From positions 8,246,001 through 8,310,000 of the forward strand of contig OW051496.1 of assembly GCA_932521035.1 (NCBI GenBank): 64,000 nt of DNA. The letters run 5' to 3'. A program made the position numbers and the translations under genes. Shown here in pieces: positions 51,146-61,606 of this stretch. Each line of letters starts with the position of its first letter. The first letter of the stretch is position 1. This stretch comes from Oscheius dolichura. Its lineage: Eukaryota; Nematoda; Chromadorea; Rhabditida; Rhabditidae. A model generated the notes under the pieces. That model was not told where the DNA came from. It did no database searches and worked only from the letters and a program-made list of their open reading frames with translations.

Positions 51146-52156
51146 CTAGCTGCTATCCGACCAGCAGGGAAAGGCGTCCACCTGCTGCTCTCCATCCTTC
51201 TCGTGCCGATAGAACTGGGTATGGTAGAAGCGGACGAGGTGTTCCAGCGAGGCGTGGACCTCCGCGTTCATCTGGCCATGTTCCACCATGTAAGTCGTCG
51301 TCTCCCCGACGGTTACCTGCCTCACCCGGTAGTGTTTATACGCACCCGAGGCGGCTTTGTACACGCGGAAGAGGGGCAGCGACGGCTGCAACTCGTTGAG
51401 GACGGCATTTCCCATGCGGTGGTAGAGACGGAAATCCGACGGCTCGCTGACGGCTGCCTCGGCCTCCTCTCGCGTCTTGACGCCGAGGTAACTCGTCTGG
51501 AGGGTCTTCTCCTTGGCGGAGTCGGGGGTGCGGTCGCGCTTCTTCTTCTTCTGTTGGCTCCGTCTGCTCTCCCTCGTCTTCCTCGACTTGGACTCCTTCC
51601 TGTCCTCCAGCCGGCTCTTCTTTTTCTCCCGGCTCTTTCTCTCCTTTTCCTTCTTTCTCGGCTTCTTCCTGGAACTGTCCGTCTCAAAGGTCCTCTTATT
51701 GTCGGGGCTCCTCTCCTTCTTCTTCTTCCTCCTCTTGGCCGGCTCCTTCCTCTCCTCGTCCTCCCCGTCGCTCCTCTTCGACTGGGACTCCTTCCCAGAG
51801 CTGTCCTCCGTCCGCTCCTTCTTTTTCTTCTTCTTCTTTTTGTCGTGGCTCTTCCTGTGCCGTTCACTTTCCACTCCCAGTTGAAGGGTCTTCATCTCGC
51901 GCTCCAAGATGCGCAGATTCTTGTTCCGGCGTTCTTCACTCATCTCCTCGCTGGCCACCGGTCCCATCTTCTTTCCTTGGGGGGTCTTCGGAACAAGCAG
52001 ATTCACATAGGGCGCGGACTCCTCGTCCTCCTCCTTCAGACATTCCTTTCCATGAAGGCAGCAAGGTCCCTTCTTCGGCGGCGGCGGTGTCTGCCCGGAT
52101 CCAGGGTTTATGTAGGAGTAGATACTGTTGTACGGCGTCGTCGGTGCACCGGCCAT
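51146..52156 (-). CDS. Lys/Arg-rich protein with a C-terminal SH2-like domain
   Basis: A single coding exon of 336 residues; the ATG lies nine bases after a TTTCAG acceptor (5' UTR intron or trans-splice). An N-terminal Pro-rich stretch (about 1-30) is followed by acidic and basic helices and a very Lys/Arg/Ser/Glu-rich region (about 100-220), probably nuclear. The last 110 residues resemble an SH2 domain: YLGVKTREEAEAAVSEPSDF as the start, then YKHYRVRQVTVGETTTYMVE and ASLEHLVRFYHTQ matching the usual kHY.I and SL..LV.yY blocks. Where SH2 domains have FLVR, this reads FRLY, so the phosphotyrosine-contacting Arg is missing or moved. The SH2 call is by pattern only. Gene function unknown. Confidence 0.7.
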   Translation of the reverse strand: MAGAPTTPYNSIYSYINPGSGQTPPPPKKGPCCLHGKECLKEEDEESAPYVNLLVPKTPQGKKMGPVASEEMSEERRNKNLRILEREMKTLQLGVESERHRKSHDKKKKKKKKERTEDSSGKESQSKRSDGEDEERKEPAKRRKKKKERSPDNKRTFETDSSRKKPRKKEKERKSREKKKSRLEDRKESKSRKTRESRRSQQKKKKRDRTPDSAKEKTLQTSYLGVKTREEAEAAVSEPSDFRLYHRMGNAVLNELQPSLPLFRVYKAASGAYKHYRVRQVTVGETTTYMVEHGQMNAEVHASLEHLVRFYHTQFYRHEKDGEQQVDAFPCWSDSS

Positions 52157-52198
52157 TTGACTATTCTGAAACAAAGTTACGTTATTATTTTACTCAAA

Positions 52199-52728
52199 TT
52201 AAAGGAACTGTCAGGGACCTAAAACAACTTGGGCTTAAAAAATTCGCCTTTTTCTCCTGATCACAATGGTATATTTATTTTTGCATATGGACACCTGTAT
52301 CGCGAAAAAAATAGACATTTATGATCGCTTTTAATCCGGTCGAAAAACGGTTAAAAGCGAAAAAGTGATCATGATCGTTGCAGGACCTTTCATGGATCCG
52401 CAACGATTATGATCACAGAAATGGAATGCAATTACGACTTTAAGATAAAAACTTAATTTTCTCATGATTCCGACGCCCATATGCAAAAAGAAATATATCG
52501 TCGTGATCAGGAGAAAACGGCGAATTTTCTAAGACCGTTCTGGGTTAGTTTGCTATATTTTTTGGTAGAGAAAATGCGGAAAACGTTAGATGAGTCGTAA
52601 AATACGCACAAATGACCCCGAAATGAAAAGTTGGATAGAGAATAAGCCCCATATGTAGTCAGTCGCTTGGGACTCGGTTGCTCGGGGTCAAATGATCACT
52701 TCCACTTGGTCCCTGACAGTTCTTTTAA
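52199..52728. mobile_element. TTAA-flanked foldback element (MITE-like)
   Basis: Both ends abut TTAA (52199-52202 and 52725-52728). The terminal inverted repeat is GAACTGTCAGGGACC with small differences at the outermost base. Inside, long imperfect inverted arms continue (TTTTCTCCTGATCAC..TTTTTGCATATGG on the left near 52245-52290, its complement near 52478-52530), so nearly the whole 530 bases can fold back. It has no ORF. A TTAA target duplication is typical of piggyBac-type insertion. It sits just upstream of the SH2-like gene. Confidence 0.7.
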
Positions 52729-53835
52729 AGTGAGAAAGCAGCCCAAAAAGCAAACGACCGAGAAAAAATGGACGGAATGACCGTCTACCAGAAGAGCAGC
52801 TATAGAAATGGCCACTCTAGCCGCCAACTGGCTGTTGGGAGACTGCTTTTGACCAGATTTATCCAGATGACAAAACCTGCGTCTGGTCGGGGTTGGACCT
52901 GTAGATCCGTTGGCTTACTGGTTCGGATATCAGGCGGGAAAGGGAGAAACTAGGATCCTCAATTTACCGGCATAGGCAGGGGGCACGGTTCGGTAGATGG
53001 CCGAGTCCGCCCCTGCCCGGTTGGCACCTCGTGTATCTCCGTCATACATGGGCCATTTTAAAAAATTCAAAAACCCACATGGAGCTAACATTCTGGGCCA
53101 TCATCCAAAGAAAAATTACCTCAAACCGTTCAGCAATAAATGTTGTGCAAATGTGCAAAAAATGCGAGGCAGTGACGTATTACCAGATAGAGGGGCATCT
53201 GTTGCAAAGCTGGAATAAAAAGGGCTTTTTCTCCTGGTTTAGGATATATTTTTCTACCCTGGTAGTATCTCCTCTGAAGCCTTTCGTACATCTCCTTGAA
53301 GGATAGAATTACACACATTCGCATCTCTCTCCTCCGCTCTCCCTTGTTATCCATAAGGGGAAGAGATTGATTTTCTTCTTCTTCTCTTCTTGACCACTTT
53401 ATTCTCTACCTTTTCATTTAATTAAAGAGTAAAGCAAAGAGAGGAAGGATGGGGTTAAACCCGTCAAATGTTTATGTGTCCATCTGTTTATGACAGCTGC
53501 CCCCGCCGTCTCCTCCACTGGTCAGGGGGACGCCGTCACCTCTGAGCTATCCTATTTCTTCCCGTTCCTTTCTATCACAATTCGTATTTTTTGAATCGTT
53601 TTTAATAGTATTTCACCTAGTTTAAACGATGCTTTAATTTAAAAAAGAATATATAGCCGTCTTTTAAATGCCGGTTGCAAAAGTCGGGGTGTAATGGATG
53701 GTGCCAGCTGGTGGAAAGTATTTCCGCGCTCCTTCAGCCCATAAAGCTTCCGTTCTTTTTCTTCTTCCTCCATTTTCTCTACATTTTTCTGCTTTCCTTC
53801 TTTGTATTCTACAGAAAATACCGGTTAATATATAG
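52729..53835. other. intergenic
   Basis: No supported exon between the foldback element and the Pro/Gln-rich gene. Confidence 0.45.
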
Positions 53836-54914
53836 ATGGTGGAGGCAGAAATCCGGCAGAGGAATGTAGCATCCAAGCAGCCGGACAATGTCAATCCCTT
53901 CACAGCCGATAAAATCGATGATGAGGACAAGAAGAGGGGCCTCTCCTCGGCCACCCTGATATTTATACTTGTAGGAGGGGTGGCTGCTCTTATTTTCATT
54001 GTAAGTCCTTTACTTTACTTTTTTAATTTTTATTTGGATGCTTGCAGGCGGGCCCAGAAGGAGCTCTTCACTCCCTCGAAACATCAAAGGAAAGGATACA
54101 GAAATGTAGGTATTTCTCCAATTATTTTTTTGAATTTTTCACTTTTTTAGTGACAACATCTTCCGGACAGGCGACTACTGTTCCACTACCTCCAGCTCAA
54201 TTTGCGCCACCTCAACCAGCTCCCGGCGATAAACTGGTTCATCCAGCTGTCACTCCAGAGCAGGCTGCGGCTCAGGCGGCTCGACAACAAGCAAAGCCAC
54301 CAGCACAGCAGGCCCCTCCTCAGAGGCCAACTCCAGCTCCAACAGTACAACCACAACAAAGACAACAACAGCAACAACCTCCCCAACAGGGACAGAAGCC
54401 GGTAGCCCAGGCCGGGCAGAGCGGACAGGCTCAACAGCAGCCGCAGCAGAAACAACAACAACCTCCTCAACAAGTGCAACAGCAGAGACAGTCACAGCAG
54501 CAGCCACAAGCTCAACCACCGGCTCAGCAGCAGCAACGTCAAAATCCTCCAAATCAGGGACCGCAAACAGCTAGTCAGCCTCCGGCCCAGCAACAGCCGC
54601 AGCAACAGCAAAATCCCTCGAGGCAGGCGCCACAGGCAGCTGGCCAGCCACAAGTTCAGCAGCAGCAACCCCAACAGGCTCGTCCTGCTCAAGCCCAACC
54701 TCAGCAAAGACAGCAGGCCACAACCAATCCCCAGGCACAGGCAGCTCCTTCCCAGACTAGACCCCCTCAGCCAGCCGAGCAGCAACGAGTCCAATCCCAG
54801 CAGAAACCACAACAAGTGCCGCAACCAAGCCAGGCACAACCTTCCGATCAAAAGCCCAGCCAAGCTCAGCAAACTCAAGATCGACAACAAACTTCAACCC
54901 AGCCAAAACCTTGA
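53836..54914 (+). CDS. single-pass membrane protein with a long Pro/Gln-rich tail
   Basis: Exons 53836-54000, 54048-54105 and 54151-54914 give 328 residues. The N-terminal 35 residues are polar (NPFTADKIDDEDKKRG), then one membrane helix (ATLIFILVGGVAALIFI, about 38-55). The remaining 250 residues are almost only Pro, Gln and Ala with some Ser/Thr, without aromatic residues beyond the first part. There is no signal peptide, so the membrane helix acts as anchor. The ATG follows a TTCTACAG acceptor by 21 bases. I do not recognise the family; low-complexity tails of this kind mediate weak protein contacts or are extracellular mucin-like, which is inference. Confidence 0.72.
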
Positions 54915-57570
54915 TGTCACTTATTTTTTGACCTTTCTCTCTGTTTTTGTGTGGCATACGGTATTCTACATGAGTAAATAAGATTATTATTATCTAGCAG
55001 CGGCCTTTAGTCACAATGGGGTATCCGGGTGGATACAGGACAGGGCTAGTGTTCTCTAAGCTAAGCTGCTAAGGCCATCCTCCTCTCGTCACTTTTTCGA
55101 AGTCACTCTGTGATTATTTCATATTGTGTTGGTTGGTTGTTCTCTCTCCCCTGAACACCCACTCAACGTCATCTGGTGGTCGTGAGAGACCAGGGGTCCA
55201 CCCTCGCCAGGAACCGCCGGGTGCCGTGTTTGTGAATTCAGAAGTGCAGGTAACCAAGCGAGAAGCAATTCGTTCTTCATCTCGCTCCCACCGGAAATAT
55301 ATCTATTTTCAACCGATTCGATACATCACTTTTTGTAGGGGGTGGAGAGGAAGTGAGATATCCTTATTTTTCGAGAGAGAAGACAAAAGAGGAAGAGAAG
55401 CCATTCCACACGTACGCTGGGGGAGCAGACCGTGAAGAGGGAAAAATAGAAAGAAACACCTGTGATGGTCATAATTAGAGGGAAGATGGCGGATGGATGA
55501 AGTAACATGAAGAGGAAAATGATCAACAGAAGGAGATAAACATGAAGATACAGTTGAAAAACAGCCCTAGAAGTTTCAAAGGAGCAGATAAGCTGAACTG
55601 GATTGGATTACTGTAGATAAAGTGACGCCCTGGTTTTCTTTTACCCCTAACAAGAGGTTTCCCTCCATTTTTATACAGAAAACAGTACCTTTAGACGATT
55701 TTGAGCGGGAATTGCCCTAAAATGAATTTTGGAGTCAATTGTTCCGTGAAATTTGGAGAATTTGACTGGAGAAAAGGATTTTGCCTGGTAAGTCGGAAAT
55801 GGAGGTTCGAGCTCTCATTTTCCTTCGTACAGTAATCATCAATGGTGTTGGCCGGCCGGTAGGCACTTCAGTTTCCAGATAGCCCATTATATCTTCAATC
55901 ACTGCGAGTATCTGTTCAATTTTAGGTTGAGGATGATCGGGACCAATATGAACGATAAAGTGACCGAAAGACCCAAAATGTTCAAATAGCCAAAATGAGC
56001 TCTTTCCCCCTCGTGGCTGACCCTATCCTGCTGTTAAATGTACACGTAAATGTTCGTTCTTCAGTATGATTCACAAAGATCAGCGTCTCCCCCAGATCTG
56101 CGTAATAACCTCACCTCCCGCGTAATCATAACTCGTCCGTGAACCAATTTCACCCGCTCTGCTCTCTTTCATAATCCTCATCTGCGCGTGTTGACACATG
56201 GTAATAAATAAGTTTCCCCCTCTTCTTCTTTTTTCTGTCCGCTCGACGACATTTGTTTTTATAAATTCAGTTTGCGTAGGAAGTGATGAAGTAAATAAAT
56301 CAAGAACCATTATGGCCAGGGCCAGTAGGGGGGTCAAGTTGAGCAGAAGGAAATTCACACCCGTCTATGGACATTCCTGGAAAAGTTGGAACCGTGGAAG
56401 GCTAAAAGGGAGACTTGGCTCTTGTTGATTAGAAGTTTGTGGTATGATGTCGGACGACGCGTGGGACTGAACATAGGAACTCGTGAGAGGTCGTCTGCAA
56501 CTATTCTCCGCTGCAGGGCTACATTACTTTCTGACTCGGGGAGGTGGTGAGCCGTATCCGGGACAGGTGCTACTTGAGCTGAAGACATTAATAAGTCAGG
56601 AGTCGCATAAACGATCACAATCTTTGTTAGATTAGAGATATCGAGTCATATGACTCATTTTCAAGGACTTGAAGGACTGAAGAAGGTTCAGTATGGGTCT
56701 CGCGTCGAATTTTTTTAGATATTTCAAAGAATTCCGTACCGGTATAGTCCCCTAAATGCTGTGAGTGCAGGCTACTGTACCATGATGGGCAATTCATTTC
56801 TCCTGTAGCCCTGGAGTAAAATCTGGACGGGGTGGCGAGCTCCACTGTGGTTCTATCCCCAATCGGTACTGATCCTACTATTTTTTTGTCCTCTTCCCGT
56901 CAGTCTAGACATCCAGTCACTAAATAAGCCACCGATTAAATTTTAGCTAATTTTAACGGGGGCCGAGACCCAATCTGACCAATGGCTACTTTGTTTTGCC
57001 CCTTGCTCCATGCTGTACAAAACAAGACAGCTTATGAGACTTCTTGCACGCTGTATTGAACCATTTCATTTAAAATTCGTGTTTGTCAAGATCTTTCACC
57101 TGTCTTTCATTTATTTTTATATGATATAAAGATATAGCAGCTGGTGCTTAAAATGTTCTGAGAAAGTCTACGTAACAGTGTTCATTTTGCTCTCCAGACG
57201 GGCATTTTCTCTCAAAAAGTCGTGTCTTTCTCCGTTTTTCTCCTCTCTTCCTTGGGAATCAGAATTGTCAAAATCTACAGTAACCTGTGATACCTCGAAA
57301 GCCGTGTTATCGTCTATAATAAGCAGGCAGTCTCAAAAACCCTATCTTCTCCCTTCAAAATGTCGAAGCCCTCATCCTCTCCCAATTTCCCCCAACTGCT
57401 CGTCTCCTCTCCTCCTTATTACTGTTCTCCTCCCAGCAGGGACCCCCTTTCCCCCAGCCAGAAATGTATATTTGAGCTTATTTCCGAGACTACTGGCCGG
57501 ATAATCTGCTCCTCCCCCCTGAAGTCGGCTATCGTATGCGCGGGGGGCAGTCCAGCCCATTTTGCCCAGA
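54915..57570. other. intergenic
   Basis: About 2.7 kb. No exon I can support. One minus-strand open frame (56080-56358) looks signal-peptide-like but lacks an ATG (see rejected). GATTACTGTAG motif at 55605. Confidence 0.4.
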
Positions 57571-60364
57571 ATGACGACCGCTAGCCTGCTGCTCGCCTTC
57601 GTTCTCCTGGCAGCTGTCTCTATTGGACAGACTTATAAGGTTGGTTTAATCCTTTACTCTTCTCTACTCCCTACTGGGGATAGCCCTCATCCATTGCCTT
57701 CTATTCCTTTCTTCCTGGGAGCCCCTCTGGACAGTCAAAGAGCCGGGTGGCCAAATTAAGGCATCTCTTTATTCTCGGAGATCTCTATCAAGATAGGGAA
57801 GGGATCACTTTTTTCTGTTGAGATTATACGAGATCAGGAAGTTGTCCTCAATTCTCCCGAAACCCTCCAGTTTCTCTTCCAGGTCTTCACCCGGAGAGCA
57901 AAACAATTTGATCCTCTTTGTGGGTATTTTCTCCTGACGAGATAAAGAATAACAATGACTGTCGTCTTCTTATCCATATCCCTATAAATAAGTAGCCCTT
58001 TAGCCGTACTTCTAACTACAATTTGGACGGGGGTGGGTTTTTCAAACCTCGGTGCCCTAAGGGCAGAAAGAGACGAACTGACGCAGTCCCGTAGGAGGGA
58101 GCGGGGAAGATTTAAAGATATTTGGCAGGATTCACGGGAGATTTTAGTGGGTGAAGCTTGTTCTTTGACTCATGAAAGATAAGCGAGGGAGGACGAATCT
58201 TTGAAAGGGTACCAGGAACTGGGACCGCCAGCGCCTCCTCCTCATTTTTTAATTAGTCTCTCTCATATCTAGTAATTGTCTAGACCACTTGCCAGAGAGG
58301 CCAGTCCATTGTGACAAGATTTCTCTATTTTGGGCCGTCCGCTTTCCCACCCACAATAGACGAGCAAAGGAGGGTGTCCTCACTATTTATTACTCCCAGA
58401 ACTGCAATATTCGGGGGTCAGCTGATGTCATCTCCAAATACACTCCAAATAAGAACCTTTTAAACTGGAGGGAAAGACCAGCTTCTTGCTCTAGAAAATC
58501 CCATCTGGAAGAGGTATTCACGCCTGGAAAGAGATTTCGGGAAGAAGGTGGCCATGCGTGGCAGCGTAGCCTTCGCCTCCACCCCGGTTGATAAGGCCAT
58601 GAACCTCAAACACCCCTCGATCGTTGGGATCTTTTTCTGGGGAAACCAGTTTAATGAGGAAGAGTATTAGTGTCTATTTTGAGGATATCAGTAGTGTTAT
58701 TATTATGGGCACACATCCCCCTGCTCCTTTCTTCTCATCTAAAGAGGATGCTCCTCATTCCGCTTCTCTTGGCTCCAATAGCCCACATTAGAGCTGTCAC
58801 CTTTTGGATTTAGATGCACATGGGCGGGAATTGAAATGTCAAAAGCAAATTATGAAATAGAGAGAGAGACTACTCTCTGAGAGGGAGATCTATACGAAAT
58901 GAGAGGGAGACACGAGATATTTTTGAGATTTTCACCGGGGATCTCTAGGGAACGGCGGCAGGGACCAACCTGAGGGACACTTTCTAGTGGATGATAGATC
59001 AAATGAATTGGTACTAAAAGGGGAATTTTGTACAATTTGGTTAAAAATAGCGGCCCCCTTCTATACAGAATGAAACAAGAAACTTCCCTACTCCGTGGAC
59101 AGAAAGTATTAGCCTCCTAATCCATCCATTTTTTGCCGCTGTAGTTAGGCAAACAATTAATACTTTTTTGGATCTTAAGAAGGCTTTCTCAAGGATAGGA
59201 CCCTCAACAGACAGAGCCGGCCTGAGATTTCAGGGCCCGGCCTCTTTGGGTCACCCTGGATCAGACCCAGACCCAAAATCCCGGCCCCAGCCCATGGAGA
59301 ACCCTACTGGGAACGGACTCGACTCTAGCTAAACAGAAGTCCTTTACGTTTTCTCAAAGTCTATAGAGGAAGGCTTATCACCAGACAATCTGGTAGAGAT
59401 CTGTTTGTTTCCAATTATTCCACTTGATAGTCGTCTCCCTAGGGGGAGCTGATTCAAAACAGAGCAAAAAATGGGCTTTTATCCTTGACTGAGCGGGGGA
59501 GGACTCCCGTTTCTAGGTCTAGAAGAGCCTAGAGACCTTTCAGGCCATGTTCCAATTGTTTAGTTAATCAGAGAAGACTCCAGAAGTACACACAGAGGTT
59601 AGTAGAGGTGGCTAGTCTGTTTTTGACGTCTACTGCAATTATTACCCCACTGGATCTCGTCAGATAAACATCCGAGCTATAGAAATTAATATTATTTTGA
59701 ATCATATTTGGGATTCGAGTCACGTCATATTTCCTGTCCCCTGACCTCATCCCTCCTTTCCGGGCCTCTAACCCTCCAGTTGGAAAGGGAGCCGACCTTT
59801 TTTCACCAGTTCCGCCGAACTAAAACTTTTAGTCTAAAAGTCATGTCCACCCTCTCGGAATTCCCCTTACGCCATCGTCTAATCTACGCTTTTTGGGCTT
59901 TGACTCGATCATTTGTATCCACTCTCGAGCTCCTGAACGGATTTCTATGCTAACAAACCATGCACCTCCTTCCCTAAATGGAGGGAGAACAACGTGGTAG
60001 CTATTTCGGAAACAAGCTAGGGCTTCGCCACCTACAACTGATCAAGAGATTAGGGGGAGGACGGCTTCCCTCGCCCTTTGACAAGTGCACATAGCATATT
60101 TCAGATAGCAGTGCCGCGTAGCCTGCTCTACGAGGATGGCAGTTATCCCTCCTCCGAATATGGATCAGTAGCGATAATGAGGAAGCGATCATTCGACGAC
60201 GTTAAACGGGGTGGCGACAAATGGATAGCCACGATCCCGCGGAGTGGCCTCATGGTCGGAGGACGCGGTTGGATGCCCGGATTCAGATCTGTCAGTTCTT
60301 TTTTATAACCAAATTAACCAAAAGGTTTCAGTCAAGTCGATTGTGGGACGATGCTTCTTTCTAA
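57571..60364 (+). CDS. secreted peptide / neuropeptide-like precursor
   Basis: Three exons, 57571-57639, 60105-60290 and 60332-60364, give 95 residues; the joins are phase 0 and splice sites are canonical. Exon 1 is nearly all signal peptide (MTTASLLLAFVLLAAVSIGQ). The pro-region holds two basic processing sites, MRKR and KR, around a short SFDDV segment, followed by GGDKWIATIPRSGLMVGGRG and a C-terminal SRLWDDASF. No cysteine is present. This layout fits a neuropeptide-like precursor. The intron 57640-60104 is 2.5 kb with no gene seen. AATAAA at 60470-60475. I do not recognise the peptide; homologs would confirm it. Confidence 0.55.
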
Positions 60365-61606
60365 AACCAGCTCTCCTCCCCCGTAACATCCACAGCTTCT
60401 GCCCCACTCGTCCCCCGTGATCATTCCCCCCTCTCCCCCTCCGTTGCTCCTCCTGTGTTAATAAATACACGCTTGTGATAGTTAGGAATAATTCTTCTTC
60501 ATCTTATTCTTTGGACTCATTTTGGCAGGGCTGTGCGAGGGTAATTTCCAAGAAAAACAGGAAGATGCATTAAAAGGGAGAATAGAGCCCGGCCGGCTAT
60601 TACTCATTTCAAAACGTCAGTTTTTTCTGACGTAAATTAGAGGGGGCAGTGGGGGGACAGCGTGAAGAAAGCACAAGGTAATAGAAGAAGGAGACGACGC
60701 CAAATTGTGAACCATTGGTCAAATTATTCGCATTTGGTCAAATGTGGGCAACCTGCTAAGTCTTATTATTCAGGTAGAAACGGTCTAGCCCAGAAAACTT
60801 GGTCAGTCTTTCTTGTTGGTCCTGTTTGGAAAGCGGTTGGTTCATTTCGACTTCTACATGTGATCAATACGTATAAATTTGCTTTCTAATTTTATCACCA
60901 TTTCATCTTGATGCATCGACTCCAATTAGGATAGTTCGACCGTTTCGGCTTCAGTCTTTGGAGGATTTGACGGCAGACATATCGGCCACGGTTCATTTTG
61001 GACAGAAGTTTGGCCCATGTTTTGTCAAAATGCGCAATATTTGATCCGTTTCACCGAGAAGAACCTCCCTCCAAGCAGGCCAAATCCGAAACGAACCGTG
61101 GCCGAATGTCTGGGCCATCCCCATCCACCCGGATATTCTTCTCTTGAGCCATGTACATAACGAGGAGTCAGGCTAAATTCTAGACAACGTGATCCGTCTT
61201 ATCGCTTTGCAAGGGAGTTCCCAACGAGCAGAAGGACACGTATGAGATATCCTCTTTTCTGGAAGTGAATAGCGCCGTTTTCTCGTCATTTTGCTTCCTC
61301 CACCCGCAGTATCGTACTCTGCTAGCCCCATGACATTATTCTATGTGGATTATAGCTTCATGAACAAGTGTTTTACCCAGAAAGATGGCCCAATTTGGTA
61401 AAAAAAGTAGAAAGTCTGATATTTTATTTCGCCAACCGTCAAAATACCCGCTATTCACCCGTTCTCCACAAAAAGAGGGAATAAATCAGGGAGGTTAGTT
61501 CAGTAAATCACAAAAAGGGGAATGTACTCTCTCAAAACAATCTGCTAGACACAAAATATATGGCACACGGCTGAGAAATGACAAGGAAAGCGAAAGGAAA
61601 GAGGAT
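60365..61606. other. intergenic with a long hairpin
   Basis: After the AATAAA at 60470 there is no supported exon. The inverted repeat at 60972-61115 lies here. Confidence 0.45.
60972..61115. repeat. inverted repeat, arms about 33 bases, loop about 78
   Basis: Left arm GGCAGACATATCGGCCACGG continues GTTCATTTTGG; the right arm is its complement with few mismatches (GAACCGTGGCCGAATGTCTG). It may be a small foldback element or a transcribed hairpin. Confidence 0.65.

Noticed and set aside
51029-52222. Long plus-strand open frame of Leu/Pro-rich sequence.
   Set aside because: It is the antisense shadow of the Lys/Arg-rich SH2-like gene; Lys codons read backwards give Leu and Phe.
54186-54890. 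Minus-strand Leu/Val-rich open frames.
   Set aside because: Shadows of the Gln/Pro-rich tail on the plus strand.
55721-55790. ATG followed by a short open stretch and a GTAAGT donor, like a first exon.
   Set aside because: No downstream exon joins in phase, and the stretch contains internal repeats of GGAGAATTTG-like words.
56080-56358. Minus-strand open frame with a signal-peptide-like start, a KRRR site and a C-terminal GRR, like an amidated neuropeptide precursor.
   Set aside because: Its apparent start is GTG, an in-frame TAG lies just upstream, and the nearest splice acceptor leads into another frame. No valid ATG gives the signal peptide.
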